DNA of 64,000 bases from Bdellovibrionales bacterium (GTDB taxonomy: Bacteria > Bdellovibrionota > UBA1018). The translations under genes and the position numbers were made by a program. Shown here piece after piece: positions 55,690 to 63,557 of the stretch. Position 1 is the stretch's first letter; every line of letters begins with the position of its first letter. The notes beneath the pieces were generated by a model. It worked only from the letters and a program-made list of their open reading frames with translations, was not told where the DNA came from and ran no database searches. The stretch spans positions 1 through 64,000 of the forward strand of contig JAFEAP010000015.1 of the NCBI GenBank assembly GCA_018266355.1. The letters are read 5' to 3'.

Positions 55690-56134
55690 GGATCGCGCGG
55701 TTCCTCGCGAGATCACGTTTGAATAGCTTTTGGTCGCGGGAAACCGCGGCCGAATCCCGGGCGCGATAATACGCGCTTGTTTCCTGGATGCGGGACTCGC
55801 CCGCGGCGGAACGTGCGGCCATGATGGTCCGGACGCGAAGCCGCGGGCACCCCCGGAATCCGGAGGCGCGGGAACAATCAGGTTTCTTCCACGGGAGCGG
55901 CATGGAATCGCTCAACCCGCGGAGGATCGGCATACGCCCGAGGTGTGAACCGCGGGGGTAGGCCAGGGCGGCATAATTCCCGACTCACGAAGGGAGTAGT
56001 GTCACTCGAAAATGGGAACGGACCATGGTGGTGCGTTCCCGGGGAGTCAACAAATCCCGAAGGATTGGGTCGCGGATGAGAGGGATCTCGACGCGTAACA
56101 CGGAGGTTAGGTTACCATGAACGGAGTCTAGTGT
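55690..56134. other. 445-base spacer between the flagellin genes
   Basis: No convincing gene, flagellar sigma-28 site (TAAA-N15-GCCGATAA) or sigma-54 site was recognised here. The DNA is GC-rich with several short self-complementary stretches. The mini-ORF at 56117 is the only clear translational signal apart from the downstream gene's ribosome-binding site. Confidence 0.4.
56117..56131 (+). other. possible four-codon mini-ORF before the second flagellin
   Basis: ATG AAC GGA GTC TAG (MNGV) starts 11 bases after CGGAGG and ends three bases before the flagellin ATG. Its GGAGT also serves as the flagellin ribosome-binding site. Translation of one could affect the other; this may be chance. Confidence 0.25.
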
Positions 56135-56968
56135 ATGGGTCTTCGAATTAATACGAACGTATCGGCGCTGAACGCCCAGCGTACGATGTCGCAAACTCGA
56201 TTGGCGTTGGATAAGTCGCTCGAAAAACTTGCTTCCGGTTCCCGCATCAACCATGCGGGTGACGATGCCGCCGGTCTCGCGATCTCGGAAAACCTCCGGG
56301 CGCAGATTCGGGGCATGCGCCAGGCGAAGCGGAACGCCCAAGACGGCGTCTCGTTGATCCAGGTGTCGGAAGGCGGTCTGAACGAGATCTCCAACATCCT
56401 CATCCGTCTCCGGGAATTGGCCATCCAGGCCGCTTCGGATACGATCGGGGATACGGAACGTCAGTTCACCGACCGCGAATACCAGGCCCTGAAGCAGGAA
56501 ATCGACCGGATCGCCAACGCGACCCAGTTCAACGGCACGCCGCTCTTGAACGGGAAGGCAGGGATCTTTGAAGTCCAGGTCGGAACGCAGAACAACCCGA
56601 TTCTCGACCGGGTCGTCTACAACGGTGAACGTTCGGACGCCTCGCTCGACGCCTTGAAACTCGGCGGCGAATCGGTAGCCACGAAACAGGGCGCTCAGCT
56701 CTCGCTCGCGGTGATCGACGACGGCCTGGTGCGGGTGAACTCCATCCGTGCCGACCTCGGTGCGCTCCAGAACCGTCTCCAATCGACGATCAATAACCTC
56801 GCGATCGCCGACGAGAACCTCTCCGCCGCGAACAGCCGTATCCGTGATACGGACTTCGCCGAAGAAGTCTCGGAAATGACCAAGAACAACATTCTGATGC
56901 AAGCGGGCGTCAGCGTGCTCGGTCAAGCGAACAACACGAACCAGACCGCAGTGAAGCTGCTCGGATAG
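56135..56968 (+). CDS. fliC: flagellin (second copy)
   Basis: The 277-residue product shares MGLRINTNVSALNAQRTM, SRINHAGDDAAGLAISE, LQNRLQSTINNLAIADENLS and DFAEEVSEMTKNNILMQ with other short flagellins. It is clearly a paralogue of the flagellin at 54835, with an equally reduced central region. ACGGAG precedes the ATG by nine bases. Multiple flagellins are usual in this lineage, with differing positions in the filament. Confidence 0.95.
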   Translation: MGLRINTNVSALNAQRTMSQTRLALDKSLEKLASGSRINHAGDDAAGLAISENLRAQIRGMRQAKRNAQDGVSLIQVSEGGLNEISNILIRLRELAIQAASDTIGDTERQFTDREYQALKQEIDRIANATQFNGTPLLNGKAGIFEVQVGTQNNPILDRVVYNGERSDASLDALKLGGESVATKQGAQLSLAVIDDGLVRVNSIRADLGALQNRLQSTINNLAIADENLSAANSRIRDTDFAEEVSEMTKNNILMQAGVSVLGQANNTNQTAVKLLG

Positions 56969-57048
56969 ACTCGGTTAGTCGGTGATTCACCTCTAACCAA
57001 CCTCTAAACCCGAACAGGTGTGAAGATGACTCAAACGTTAGGACTCAT

Positions 57049-57134
57049 GGTGGGCTCTCTCAAGGAAGGGAGAGCCCCCTCCCCTAAACCGAGGGGATGG
57101 GAGAAGGCCCGGAACGGAATCCGGAGAGCCCACC
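57049..57134 (+). promoter_or_regulatory. structured leader with alternative pairings before the SDR gene
   Basis: GGTGGGCTCTCT (57049-57060) can form a 12-bp stem with GGAGAGCCCACC (57123-57134). It can also pair locally with GAGAGCCC at 57070-57077. Two further hairpins lie between: TCCCC/GGGGA at about 57080-57099, and CCGGA/TCCGG near 57108-57124. Two mutually exclusive folds just upstream of a start codon recall attenuator or riboswitch architecture. No known riboswitch class was recognised. Confidence 0.35.
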
Positions 57135-57174
57135 GTAGTCGAAAATCCGAAGCGATTCGGGTATCGTGGGAGTC

Positions 57175-58104
57175 ATGGCGAAACGCGCGAGAGCGCTCGG
57201 AGTACTGATCGTAGGCGGATCCGGATTCTTGGGAACCCATTTGGCGAGATCTCTTCGCCGAAGGGCCCGGGTCATGGTCACCTACGCGAAGCATCCGATC
57301 CCGCTCGAAGGAGTCCTTTCCGTACCGATGGACGTTCGTGAACCGAACTCCATCAAGAAAGTGCTCTACTCGCTGAAACCCGACGTCACGGTCTACCTCG
57401 GAGGATCCGAGGACCCGGCGTGGGTCGAAGCGAATCCGAAGCTCGCCGACCGAATCTTCGCCGCCGGTCCGGGAGACGTCTTGCACGCGACCGAAATCGC
57501 GGGCGGGCGGTTCCTCTACGTCTCGACTTCGAACGTGTTCGACGGGACGAAAGGGAATTACGAAGAGTCCGATAACATCTCGCCGACGACCCTCCTCGGG
57601 AAGCTGAAAGCCAGCGGGGAGACGCTCGTTCGCGGGCGCTCGAACAGCGCTTCCGTCTTACGCCTCTCGTCTCTGGTGGGTTCGGCCCATCCGTGGCGAC
57701 CTTCGTCGTTTGATCGACTCCGTTTCGCGCTCGAATCCGAGACGAAAACCGAGCTCCGCGACGACGAATACCACTCCTGGTGCTCCGTCTCCTCCGCCGT
57801 CGAGGCGATCGAAGACCTGATCGAAAAAGCGCCGAAAAACTCGCTATTTCACTTCGGCGGACTCACCCGACTCACCCCCCTCGAGATGGGACGGATTTTC
57901 GCGCGTAGTCTCGGTTACTCCGAGGAAACGATCGCGAAAACCCTCGCCCCGAAGAAACGGGTCATGCAAAAAGGCATGATCATCCTGCCCGAGGGAGAGA
58001 AATTCGATTTCTCGCTGAATAGTTCCGCCCTCGTCCGGGCGATCGGCACGAAACCGGTCTCGATCGAATACGTCGTACGCCGCGAATTCGAGTTCAAGGA
58101 CTAA
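57175..58104 (+). CDS. RmlD-like NAD(P)-dependent SDR protein
   Basis: The product (309 residues from ATG 57175) begins MAKRARALGVLIVGGSGFLG with the SDR glycine motif. LYVSTSNVFDG stands in the conserved strand before the active site, where Lys of LGKLK takes the place of a normal YxxxK. The catalytic tyrosine is not obvious, so activity may be altered. It resembles dTDP-4-dehydrorhamnose reductases. A GTG at 57166 is also in frame. Following the flagellins, it could serve flagellin glycosylation, but this is guesswork. It converges with the liv operon's last gene. Confidence 0.65.
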   Translation: MAKRARALGVLIVGGSGFLGTHLARSLRRRARVMVTYAKHPIPLEGVLSVPMDVREPNSIKKVLYSLKPDVTVYLGGSEDPAWVEANPKLADRIFAAGPGDVLHATEIAGGRFLYVSTSNVFDGTKGNYEESDNISPTTLLGKLKASGETLVRGRSNSASVLRLSSLVGSAHPWRPSSFDRLRFALESETKTELRDDEYHSWCSVSSAVEAIEDLIEKAPKNSLFHFGGLTRLTPLEMGRIFARSLGYSEETIAKTLAPKKRVMQKGMIILPEGEKFDFSLNSSALVRAIGTKPVSIEYVVRREFEFKD

Positions 58105-58706
58105 TTCTCGGAATAAATCGCGATCTGCGGACCTTTCGCTTCCAATCGAAAGCGGGCGCCGTTCGCCGAAAACGCGACCGAGGGCGGCCCTTTCGGGTCG
58201 AGCCGAAAATCCGCGGCTCCGCCCCGGCGATCGCGCGCGACGTAGGACCCGTCGCCGCGCACCTCGAGCCGAAAGTCGCGGAAGTCGAATACCGCTCCCG
58301 AAGTCGACGGAAAATACTTCCCGTATTCGACGTAAGCTTCTTTTCCCCCGAGTCGGACGTTTTCGGCTTCGAGTTCGCTTCGAAAACGGTCGAGCTCGGA
58401 GCGTTTCGCGCGGCGCACGGTTTCGAGCTCCTTCAACCGGGCCAGATGTTTCGGGTCCCGGCGTTTCGCGGCGGAAGACTCGGCCGACTGGATCAGTTTG
58501 AAGCGTTCGGCTTCGACCCGATCGAGCTCGCCTTGGGCCTGCTTCATTTTCTCCCGCAACTCTTGGACGTAGCCCTCGCGGTGCCCCTCGGTGCGGGGGA
58601 CGACGATCGGGCGGTCGTTTTTCACCTGGCAACCCGCGAACGCGAAAGCGAAGAACGTCGCGAGGCAGAGCGCTTCCGTGAATGGGATCCGCCGGGTCCT
58701 CTTCAT
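58101..58706 (-). CDS. coiled-coil lipoprotein at the end of the liv operon
   Basis: The 201-residue product has a lipoprotein signal (LATFFAFAFAGC). A charged helical segment of about 80 residues likely to form a coiled coil follows (YVQELREKMKQAQGELDRVE, KELETVRRAKRSELDRFRSE), then a beta-rich end (FRLEVRGDGSYVARDRRGG). The ATG overlaps the livF stop by four bases, so it is cotranscribed with the amino-acid transporter. A direct transport role is not evident; it may be an envelope structural protein. Confidence 0.6.
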   Translation of the reverse strand: MKRTRRIPFTEALCLATFFAFAFAGCQVKNDRPIVVPRTEGHREGYVQELREKMKQAQGELDRVEAERFKLIQSAESSAAKRRDPKHLARLKELETVRRAKRSELDRFRSELEAENVRLGGKEAYVEYGKYFPSTSGAVFDFRDFRLEVRGDGSYVARDRRGGAADFRLDPKGPPSVAFSANGARFRLEAKGPQIAIYSEN

Positions 58707-59434
58707 TCCCCGAGGTACGCCTTCCGAATTTCGTCCGATTTAAGCAGCTCGGCCGCCGGACCCTGGAGTTTGACCGCGCCCGTCTCGAGCACGATTCCGT
58801 GGTGCGAGATCTCGAGCGCCTGGAGCGCGTTCTGCTCGACGAGGACGACGGTCGTTCCGGCCTGGTTGATCTGGGTCACGATCTCGAAGATCTTCTCGAT
58901 GATCTGCGGGGCGAGCCCGAGCGAAGGTTCGTCGAGAAGCAGAAGCTCGGGATGGCTCATGAGCGCGCGACCGATCGCGAGCATCTGCTGTTCTCCGCCC
59001 GAAAGCGTTCCCGCGTTCTGCTTACGGCGTTCGCGAAGGCGAGGAAAATAATCGAAGACGCGTTCGAGGTCCGCGCCGTAGCTCGACGCCGTCGGCGCGC
59101 ACCACGCCCCGAGATCGAGGTTCTCCTCGACCGAAAGGTTCAGGAAAATCCCCCGGCCCTCGGGCGCCTGGGAAATCCGACGGCGGACGATCAGGTGGGG
59201 CGCGAGGCCGGAGATGCGCTCCCCGTGGTGGAGAATCTCGCCGCCGGAAGGCCGAACGAGTCCGGAAATCGCGCGCAGGGTGGTCGTCTTTCCCGCGCCG
59301 TTCGATCCGATGAGCGAGACGATTTCGCCTTTGCGGACCTTGAAATCGATCCCGCGAACCGCTTCGATCGCGCCGTACTTCACGGAGACGTTCTTCAGCT
59401 CCAAAACGACGTCGGACGTTTCGTTCGTCGCCAT
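58703..59434 (-). CDS. livF: branched-chain amino acid ABC transporter, ATP-binding protein LivF
   Basis: The 243-residue product has Walker A GSNGAGKTT, signature LSGGEQQMLAIGRALM and Walker B LLLLDEPSLGL, and lacks the C-terminal extension of LivG, as LivF does. It powers uptake of branched-chain amino acids with LivG, LivH and LivM. It overlaps livG by one base and the downstream lipoprotein gene by four, in a compact minus-strand operon. Confidence 0.93.
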   Translation of the reverse strand: MATNETSDVVLELKNVSVKYGAIEAVRGIDFKVRKGEIVSLIGSNGAGKTTTLRAISGLVRPSGGEILHHGERISGLAPHLIVRRRISQAPEGRGIFLNLSVEENLDLGAWCAPTASSYGADLERVFDYFPRLRERRKQNAGTLSGGEQQMLAIGRALMSHPELLLLDEPSLGLAPQIIEKIFEIVTQINQAGTTVVLVEQNALQALEISHHGIVLETGAVKLQGPAAELLKSDEIRKAYLGE

Positions 59435-60240
59435 CAGGACTTCCCTTTCGCGTCTTTCTTATCCGCGGCTTTTCCGAGGTAGGCTTCGATCACCTTCGGG
59501 TTCGACTGGATCTCCGACGGGGTCCCTTCGGCGATCTTCACGCCGTAATCGAGCACGGCGATTCGCTCGCAGATACCCATCACGAGCTTCATGTCGTGTT
59601 CGATCAGGAGGATCGTCATCCCGTGCTCGTCCCGGATTTTCCGGATGGTCGCCATGAGCGCGGCGGTTTCCTGACCGTTCATCCCGGCCGCCGGTTCGTC
59701 GAGGAGCAGGAGCTTCGCCCCGGTCGCCATCGCGCGCGCGATCTCGAGCCGTCGCTGGTCGCCGTAGGGTAGGTTCCGCGCGGACACGCGGGCCCGCGAC
59801 CGCATCCCGAAAATGTCGAGCAGGCCCAGGCAGGCGTCCCGTTTCCGATCCTCGGCGGCGATCGTCTTCTTCCCGTGGAAGAGCATCGACGCCCACCCGA
59901 ATTTCGACTGGATCGGATTATGGTCCATCGCGACCATCAGATTTTCGAGTACCGAGAGGTCCTTGAAAAGACGGATGTTCTGGAAAGTCCGCGCGAGTCC
60001 CTTCTTCGTGATGTCGTAGGGTTTCAGGCCCACGAGGGACTGGCCGAAGCCGACGACTTCGCCGTGGGTCGGATGGTAAACGCCGGTGAGCATGTTGAAC
60101 GCCGTCGTCTTCCCCGCTCCGTTCGGACCGATGAGCCCGAAGATCGCGCCCTTCGGAACCCGGATCTCGAGTTCGGACACGGCCTTGAGACCGCCGAACT
60201 GCATCGTGAGGTTTTTCGTCTCGAGCGCGAAATCGCTCAT
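59434..60240 (-). CDS. livG: branched-chain amino acid ABC transporter, ATP-binding protein LivG
   Basis: The 268-residue product has Walker A GPNGAGKTT, an FQNIRLFKDLSVLENLM Q-loop region typical of LivG, LPYGDQRRLEIARAMA as the signature, and LLLLDEPAAGMN. The C-terminal GTPSEIQSNPKVIEAYLG is the family's tail motif. Its gene overlaps livM by four bases. Confidence 0.94.
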   Translation of the reverse strand: MSDFALETKNLTMQFGGLKAVSELEIRVPKGAIFGLIGPNGAGKTTAFNMLTGVYHPTHGEVVGFGQSLVGLKPYDITKKGLARTFQNIRLFKDLSVLENLMVAMDHNPIQSKFGWASMLFHGKKTIAAEDRKRDACLGLLDIFGMRSRARVSARNLPYGDQRRLEIARAMATGAKLLLLDEPAAGMNGQETAALMATIRKIRDEHGMTILLIEHDMKLVMGICERIAVLDYGVKIAEGTPSEIQSNPKVIEAYLGKAADKKDAKGKS

Positions 60241-61268
60241 GTCGCGCCCCCTTTCGAGGATCTGCGTCCGCGCTTGAAAAGGGAGGTGATTTCCTTCGTT
60301 CCGAAAATCCCGTTCGGACGCGTGAGCATGAGCACGATGAGCAACATCGAATAGATCACCATCCGGAAGTCGAGCTTCGTGAGTTCCTGGAGCGGACGGA
60401 GCATTTCCTTCAGGACGGTGAGGAAGATCGCCGCGACCACCGAGCCCGAGAGGCTACCCAAGCCCCCGAGGACGACCATGATGATCACCTCGAATGAACG
60501 GTTGAAATCGAACGTTTGGGGATTCAGGTAGCGCAGGTAGTGCGCGAAAAGGGCTCCGCTCACGCCGGCGAAGAACGCGCCGGTCGCGAACGCCCGCACT
60601 TTCGCTTTCGTCGTATTCACGCCCATCGCTTCGGCGGCGATCTCGTCCTCCCGCACGGCGAGGAATTCGCGGCCTTGGCGGGAATGGATGAGGCGCCAAA
60701 CGCTGAAGAGCGTGACGACGAGCACTCCGTAGACCCAAGCGAAGGAACTTAACTCCGGGATGTTCGGCATCCCGCGCGCCCCCCCGATCGCGTCGACGTT
60801 CAAGACGATCACGCGGATGATCTCGCCGAATCCAAGGGTCACGATCGCGAGGTAATCGCCGCGCAGACGAAGCGAGGGCAGGCCGACGAGGTAACCCATG
60901 AAGGCCGAGAAGAGGCCCGCGACGACGAGGACTCCTCCGAAGACGAACGGCGAGAGGTTCGGGTCGTTGATGAGGTCGGGATGCGAGGCCGCGAGCGACG
61001 TCGTGATGAACGCGGAGACGTAGCCGCCGACCGACATGAACCCCGCGTGCCCCATCGAGAACTGACCGGTGAAACCCGAGATCAGGTTCAAGCTCACCGC
61101 GAGCGTCGCGTTCACGCCGGCGTACATCAGGATCGTGAAGAAGTACGGGTTCAACCGATCCGTGACGAGGAAATGGACGACGATCACCCCGGCGAGTGCC
61201 GCGATCCACGGCCAGAGCGTCTTCATCCCGTGGGGAGAGCCATTCAGCTTCGCCTCTGGCTTACTCAT
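60237..61268 (-). CDS. livM: branched-chain amino acid ABC transporter permease LivM
   Basis: The 343-residue product has about eight to nine hydrophobic segments. The LSLNLISGFTGQFSMGHAGF region and LGGLGSLSGSVVAAIFL are diagnostic for LivM-type permeases. It forms the inner-membrane channel with LivH. Start and stop overlap livH and livG by four bases each. Confidence 0.94.
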   Translation of the reverse strand: MSKPEAKLNGSPHGMKTLWPWIAALAGVIVVHFLVTDRLNPYFFTILMYAGVNATLAVSLNLISGFTGQFSMGHAGFMSVGGYVSAFITTSLAASHPDLINDPNLSPFVFGGVLVVAGLFSAFMGYLVGLPSLRLRGDYLAIVTLGFGEIIRVIVLNVDAIGGARGMPNIPELSSFAWVYGVLVVTLFSVWRLIHSRQGREFLAVREDEIAAEAMGVNTTKAKVRAFATGAFFAGVSGALFAHYLRYLNPQTFDFNRSFEVIIMVVLGGLGSLSGSVVAAIFLTVLKEMLRPLQELTKLDFRMVIYSMLLIVLMLTRPNGIFGTKEITSLFKRGRRSSKGGAT

Positions 61269-62167
61269 ACCTTCTCCGTTCGTTTCGTGCCGAAGAGGCC
61301 GGTCGGTTTAAGGATGAGGATCAGGATCAGGAGCGCGAACGCGAGCGCGTCCCGGAACGTCGGATAGCCGTAACCGACGAGGAACGATTCCGCGAGGCCG
61401 AGGATGAGCGCGCCGACGACGGCGCCGGTGACGTTTCCGATTCCTCCGAGCACGGCGGCGACGAACGCCTTCAAGCCCATCATCGAACCCATCAGCGGCT
61501 CGATCTTCGGATAGATCAGGCCGACGAGAACCCCGCCCGCGCCGGCGAGCGCGGATCCGAGCATGAAGGTGAACGAAATCACGCGATCGGTGGGAATACC
61601 CATCAGCGAGGCGAGGTCGTGCGAGAAACTCGCCGCGCGCATCGCCCGGCCGATCCGGGTCTTGTAAATGATCGTCTGGAGGATCGTCATCAGCACGATC
61701 GAGATCCCGAAGACGAGGACTTGGAGAGGGTTGATCTTCAGCTCGCCGAACGAGAAATCGCTTTCGATCGAGAAGATCTGCGGGAAGAATTTCGGATCCG
61801 CGCCGAACACGAGCTGACCGGCGAATTCGAGGAAGAGCGAAACGCCGACGGCCGTGATCAGGAGGTTGATCCGCGGCGCCTTCCGAAGCGGCCGATAGGC
61901 GATCCGTTCGATGAGGAAACCCATCGCCGCGCAACCCGCCATCGCGACCGCGAGGACGAGGAGGAGCGCGCCGAGAGACGGATGCTCCCCGAGGTTCAAC
62001 GCCCGGGACGTGTACATGCCGATGAAGGCACCGAGCATGTACACGTCGCCGTGAGCGAAGTTGATCAGCTGCAGGATCCCGAACACCATCGTGTAACCGA
62101 GCGCGATGAGGGCGTAGATCGACCCCAGGCTCAGTCCGTTCACGAGGAGTTGAACGAACTCGATCAT
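61265..62167 (-). CDS. livH: branched-chain amino acid ABC transporter permease LivH
   Basis: The 300-residue product begins FVQLLVNGLSLGSIYALIAL and carries FGILQLINFAHGDVYMLGAF and VLGGIGNVTGAVVGALILGL, the standard LivH motifs. It pairs with LivM in the membrane. It lies 13 bases downstream of livJ and overlaps livM by four bases. Confidence 0.95.
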   Translation of the reverse strand: MIEFVQLLVNGLSLGSIYALIALGYTMVFGILQLINFAHGDVYMLGAFIGMYTSRALNLGEHPSLGALLLVLAVAMAGCAAMGFLIERIAYRPLRKAPRINLLITAVGVSLFLEFAGQLVFGADPKFFPQIFSIESDFSFGELKINPLQVLVFGISIVLMTILQTIIYKTRIGRAMRAASFSHDLASLMGIPTDRVISFTFMLGSALAGAGGVLVGLIYPKIEPLMGSMMGLKAFVAAVLGGIGNVTGAVVGALILGLAESFLVGYGYPTFRDALAFALLILILILKPTGLFGTKRTEKV

Positions 62168-62180
62168 CGTTCTTCCGGGC

Positions 62181-63353
62181 TTACGGCTTTACGGTCGTTT
62201 GGTACTTGTAACCGCCGCCCGCGACTTTCAGGACGACCGCCGACTTCACCGGATCCCGGTGTTCGTTCAACGTGATCACGCCGGTGACGCCCGGGAAATC
62301 CTTCGTCGTCGCGATCGCGTCGCGCACGGCCTTGTTCGTGAGGTCCGGAGCGCGAGTCATCGCGTCCGCGAGGACCTTCGCCGCGTCGTAACCCATCGCC
62401 GAAAGGCCGTCCGGAATTACGCCATACTTCGCCTTGAATTCGCTGACGAACTTCTGCACGGCCGGAGACTGGTCTTCCGGCGAGTAGTGGTTCGAAAAGT
62501 ACGAGCCTTCGATCGACTTGCCGCCGATCTCGGTGAGCTTCGGGGAATCCCAACCGTCGCCGCCCATCAGCGGGACGTTCAGTCCGAGTTCCTTCGCCTG
62601 ACGGGCGATCAAGCCCACTTCGGTATAGTAGCCCGGGACGTAGATCGCTTCCGGCTTCTTCGCGCGGATCGCGGTCAGTTGCGATTTGAAGTCCATGTCG
62701 CCGGCCGAGAAGCTCTGGTCGACGACGACCTTCCCGCCGTTTTTCGTGAAGGTCTGCGTGAAGAAATCCGCGAGACCGACCGAATAGTCGTTCTTCACGT
62801 CGCGCAGGACGGCGACGTTCTTCACCTTGAGCGTATCGAGCGCGAATTTCGCCATCACCGTGCCCTGGAACGGGTCGATGAAGCAGACGCGGAAGATGTA
62901 ATCGCCTTGCTCGGTGACCTTCGGGTTCGTCGAGGACGGCGTGATCATCGGCACGCCGTTCGACTGCGCGATCGGAGCCATGGCGAGCGAGCGGGAGCTC
63001 GCGACTTCGCCGAGGAGCGCTTGGATCTTGTCCTGGGTGATGAGCTTCGTCGCCGCGGTGGCGGCTTCGTCGGGCTTTCCTTGGTCGTCCAGCGTGATGA
63101 GCTTGAATTTCTTGCCCTTCACGCCGCCGGCGGCGTTGATTTGTTCGAAGGCGAGCTCGATCCCGTTATGGGTCGAGGTGCCGAACGTCGCTTCGCTGCC
63201 GGTCATCGAACCGACTTCGCCGACGAGGATGGTGTCGCCCGCGGGAGCGGCGTTCGTCGCGCCGGTAGTGGATTCCTTTTTCGTACATCCCACGACCGCG
63301 ACGAGCGCTAGCGCGAGTGCCGAGGACTTGATCATCTTTTCCATAGTCATCAT
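62181..63353 (-). CDS. livJ: branched-chain amino acid ABC transporter, substrate-binding lipoprotein
   Basis: The 390-residue product has a lipoprotein signal (LALALVAVVGC at about residue 23). The LivJ/LivK fold follows: LVGEVGSMTGSEATFGTSTH, IELAFEQINAAGG, MITPSSTNPKVTEQGDYIFR and VPLMGGDGWDSPKL are the ligand-binding loops. It captures amino acids in the periplasm, membrane-anchored here rather than free as in E. coli. It is the first gene of the liv operon, with its promoter in the 204-bp spacer upstream. Confidence 0.92.
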   Translation of the reverse strand: MMTMEKMIKSSALALALVAVVGCTKKESTTGATNAAPAGDTILVGEVGSMTGSEATFGTSTHNGIELAFEQINAAGGVKGKKFKLITLDDQGKPDEAATAATKLITQDKIQALLGEVASSRSLAMAPIAQSNGVPMITPSSTNPKVTEQGDYIFRVCFIDPFQGTVMAKFALDTLKVKNVAVLRDVKNDYSVGLADFFTQTFTKNGGKVVVDQSFSAGDMDFKSQLTAIRAKKPEAIYVPGYYTEVGLIARQAKELGLNVPLMGGDGWDSPKLTEIGGKSIEGSYFSNHYSPEDQSPAVQKFVSEFKAKYGVIPDGLSAMGYDAAKVLADAMTRAPDLTNKAVRDAIATTKDFPGVTGVITLNEHRDPVKSAVVLKVAGGGYKYQTTVKP

Positions 63354-63458
63354 TTTTGCCTCTCTACTTAGTCGGGGGACTGAAGGCAGCCTATTGAACT
63401 AACCCTTCGAAGGTCAATCGGTTTTCCCCCGAGGGACGCGGTGCGACGAAAAGGAAAA

Positions 63459-63486
63459 GGGCCCCGTGACCGAAGTCACGGAGCCC
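63459..63486 (-). terminator. minus-strand terminator
   Basis: Read on the minus strand, GGGCTCCGTGAC, a TTCG tetraloop and GTCACGGGGCCC form a 12-bp stem with one U-G pair, followed by TTTTCCTTTT. The U-G pair would be a C-A mismatch on the plus strand, which confirms orientation. It ends the transcript of the gene at 63558. Confidence 0.85.
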
Positions 63487-63493
63487 TGAGCTT

Positions 63494-63552
63494 AGAACAG
63501 TTCGGACGCTGCAGCCGGGCAAAGCCCGGTTATCCGCGACCGAACCTACTCA
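63494..63552 (+). ncRNA. 59-nt structured repeat element, copy 2
   Basis: This is the partner of 54598-54656, with the shared prefix GCTTAGAACAGTTC starting at 63490. All three stems pair, the apical hairpin perfectly around an AAA loop. The G-U pair at 21/37 favours the plus strand. In plus orientation it is antisense to the neighbouring minus-strand gene, unlike copy 1. It lies between that gene's stop and terminator. It could be an RNA or a dispersed DNA hairpin. Confidence 0.5.
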
Positions 63553-63557
63553 CGTGG

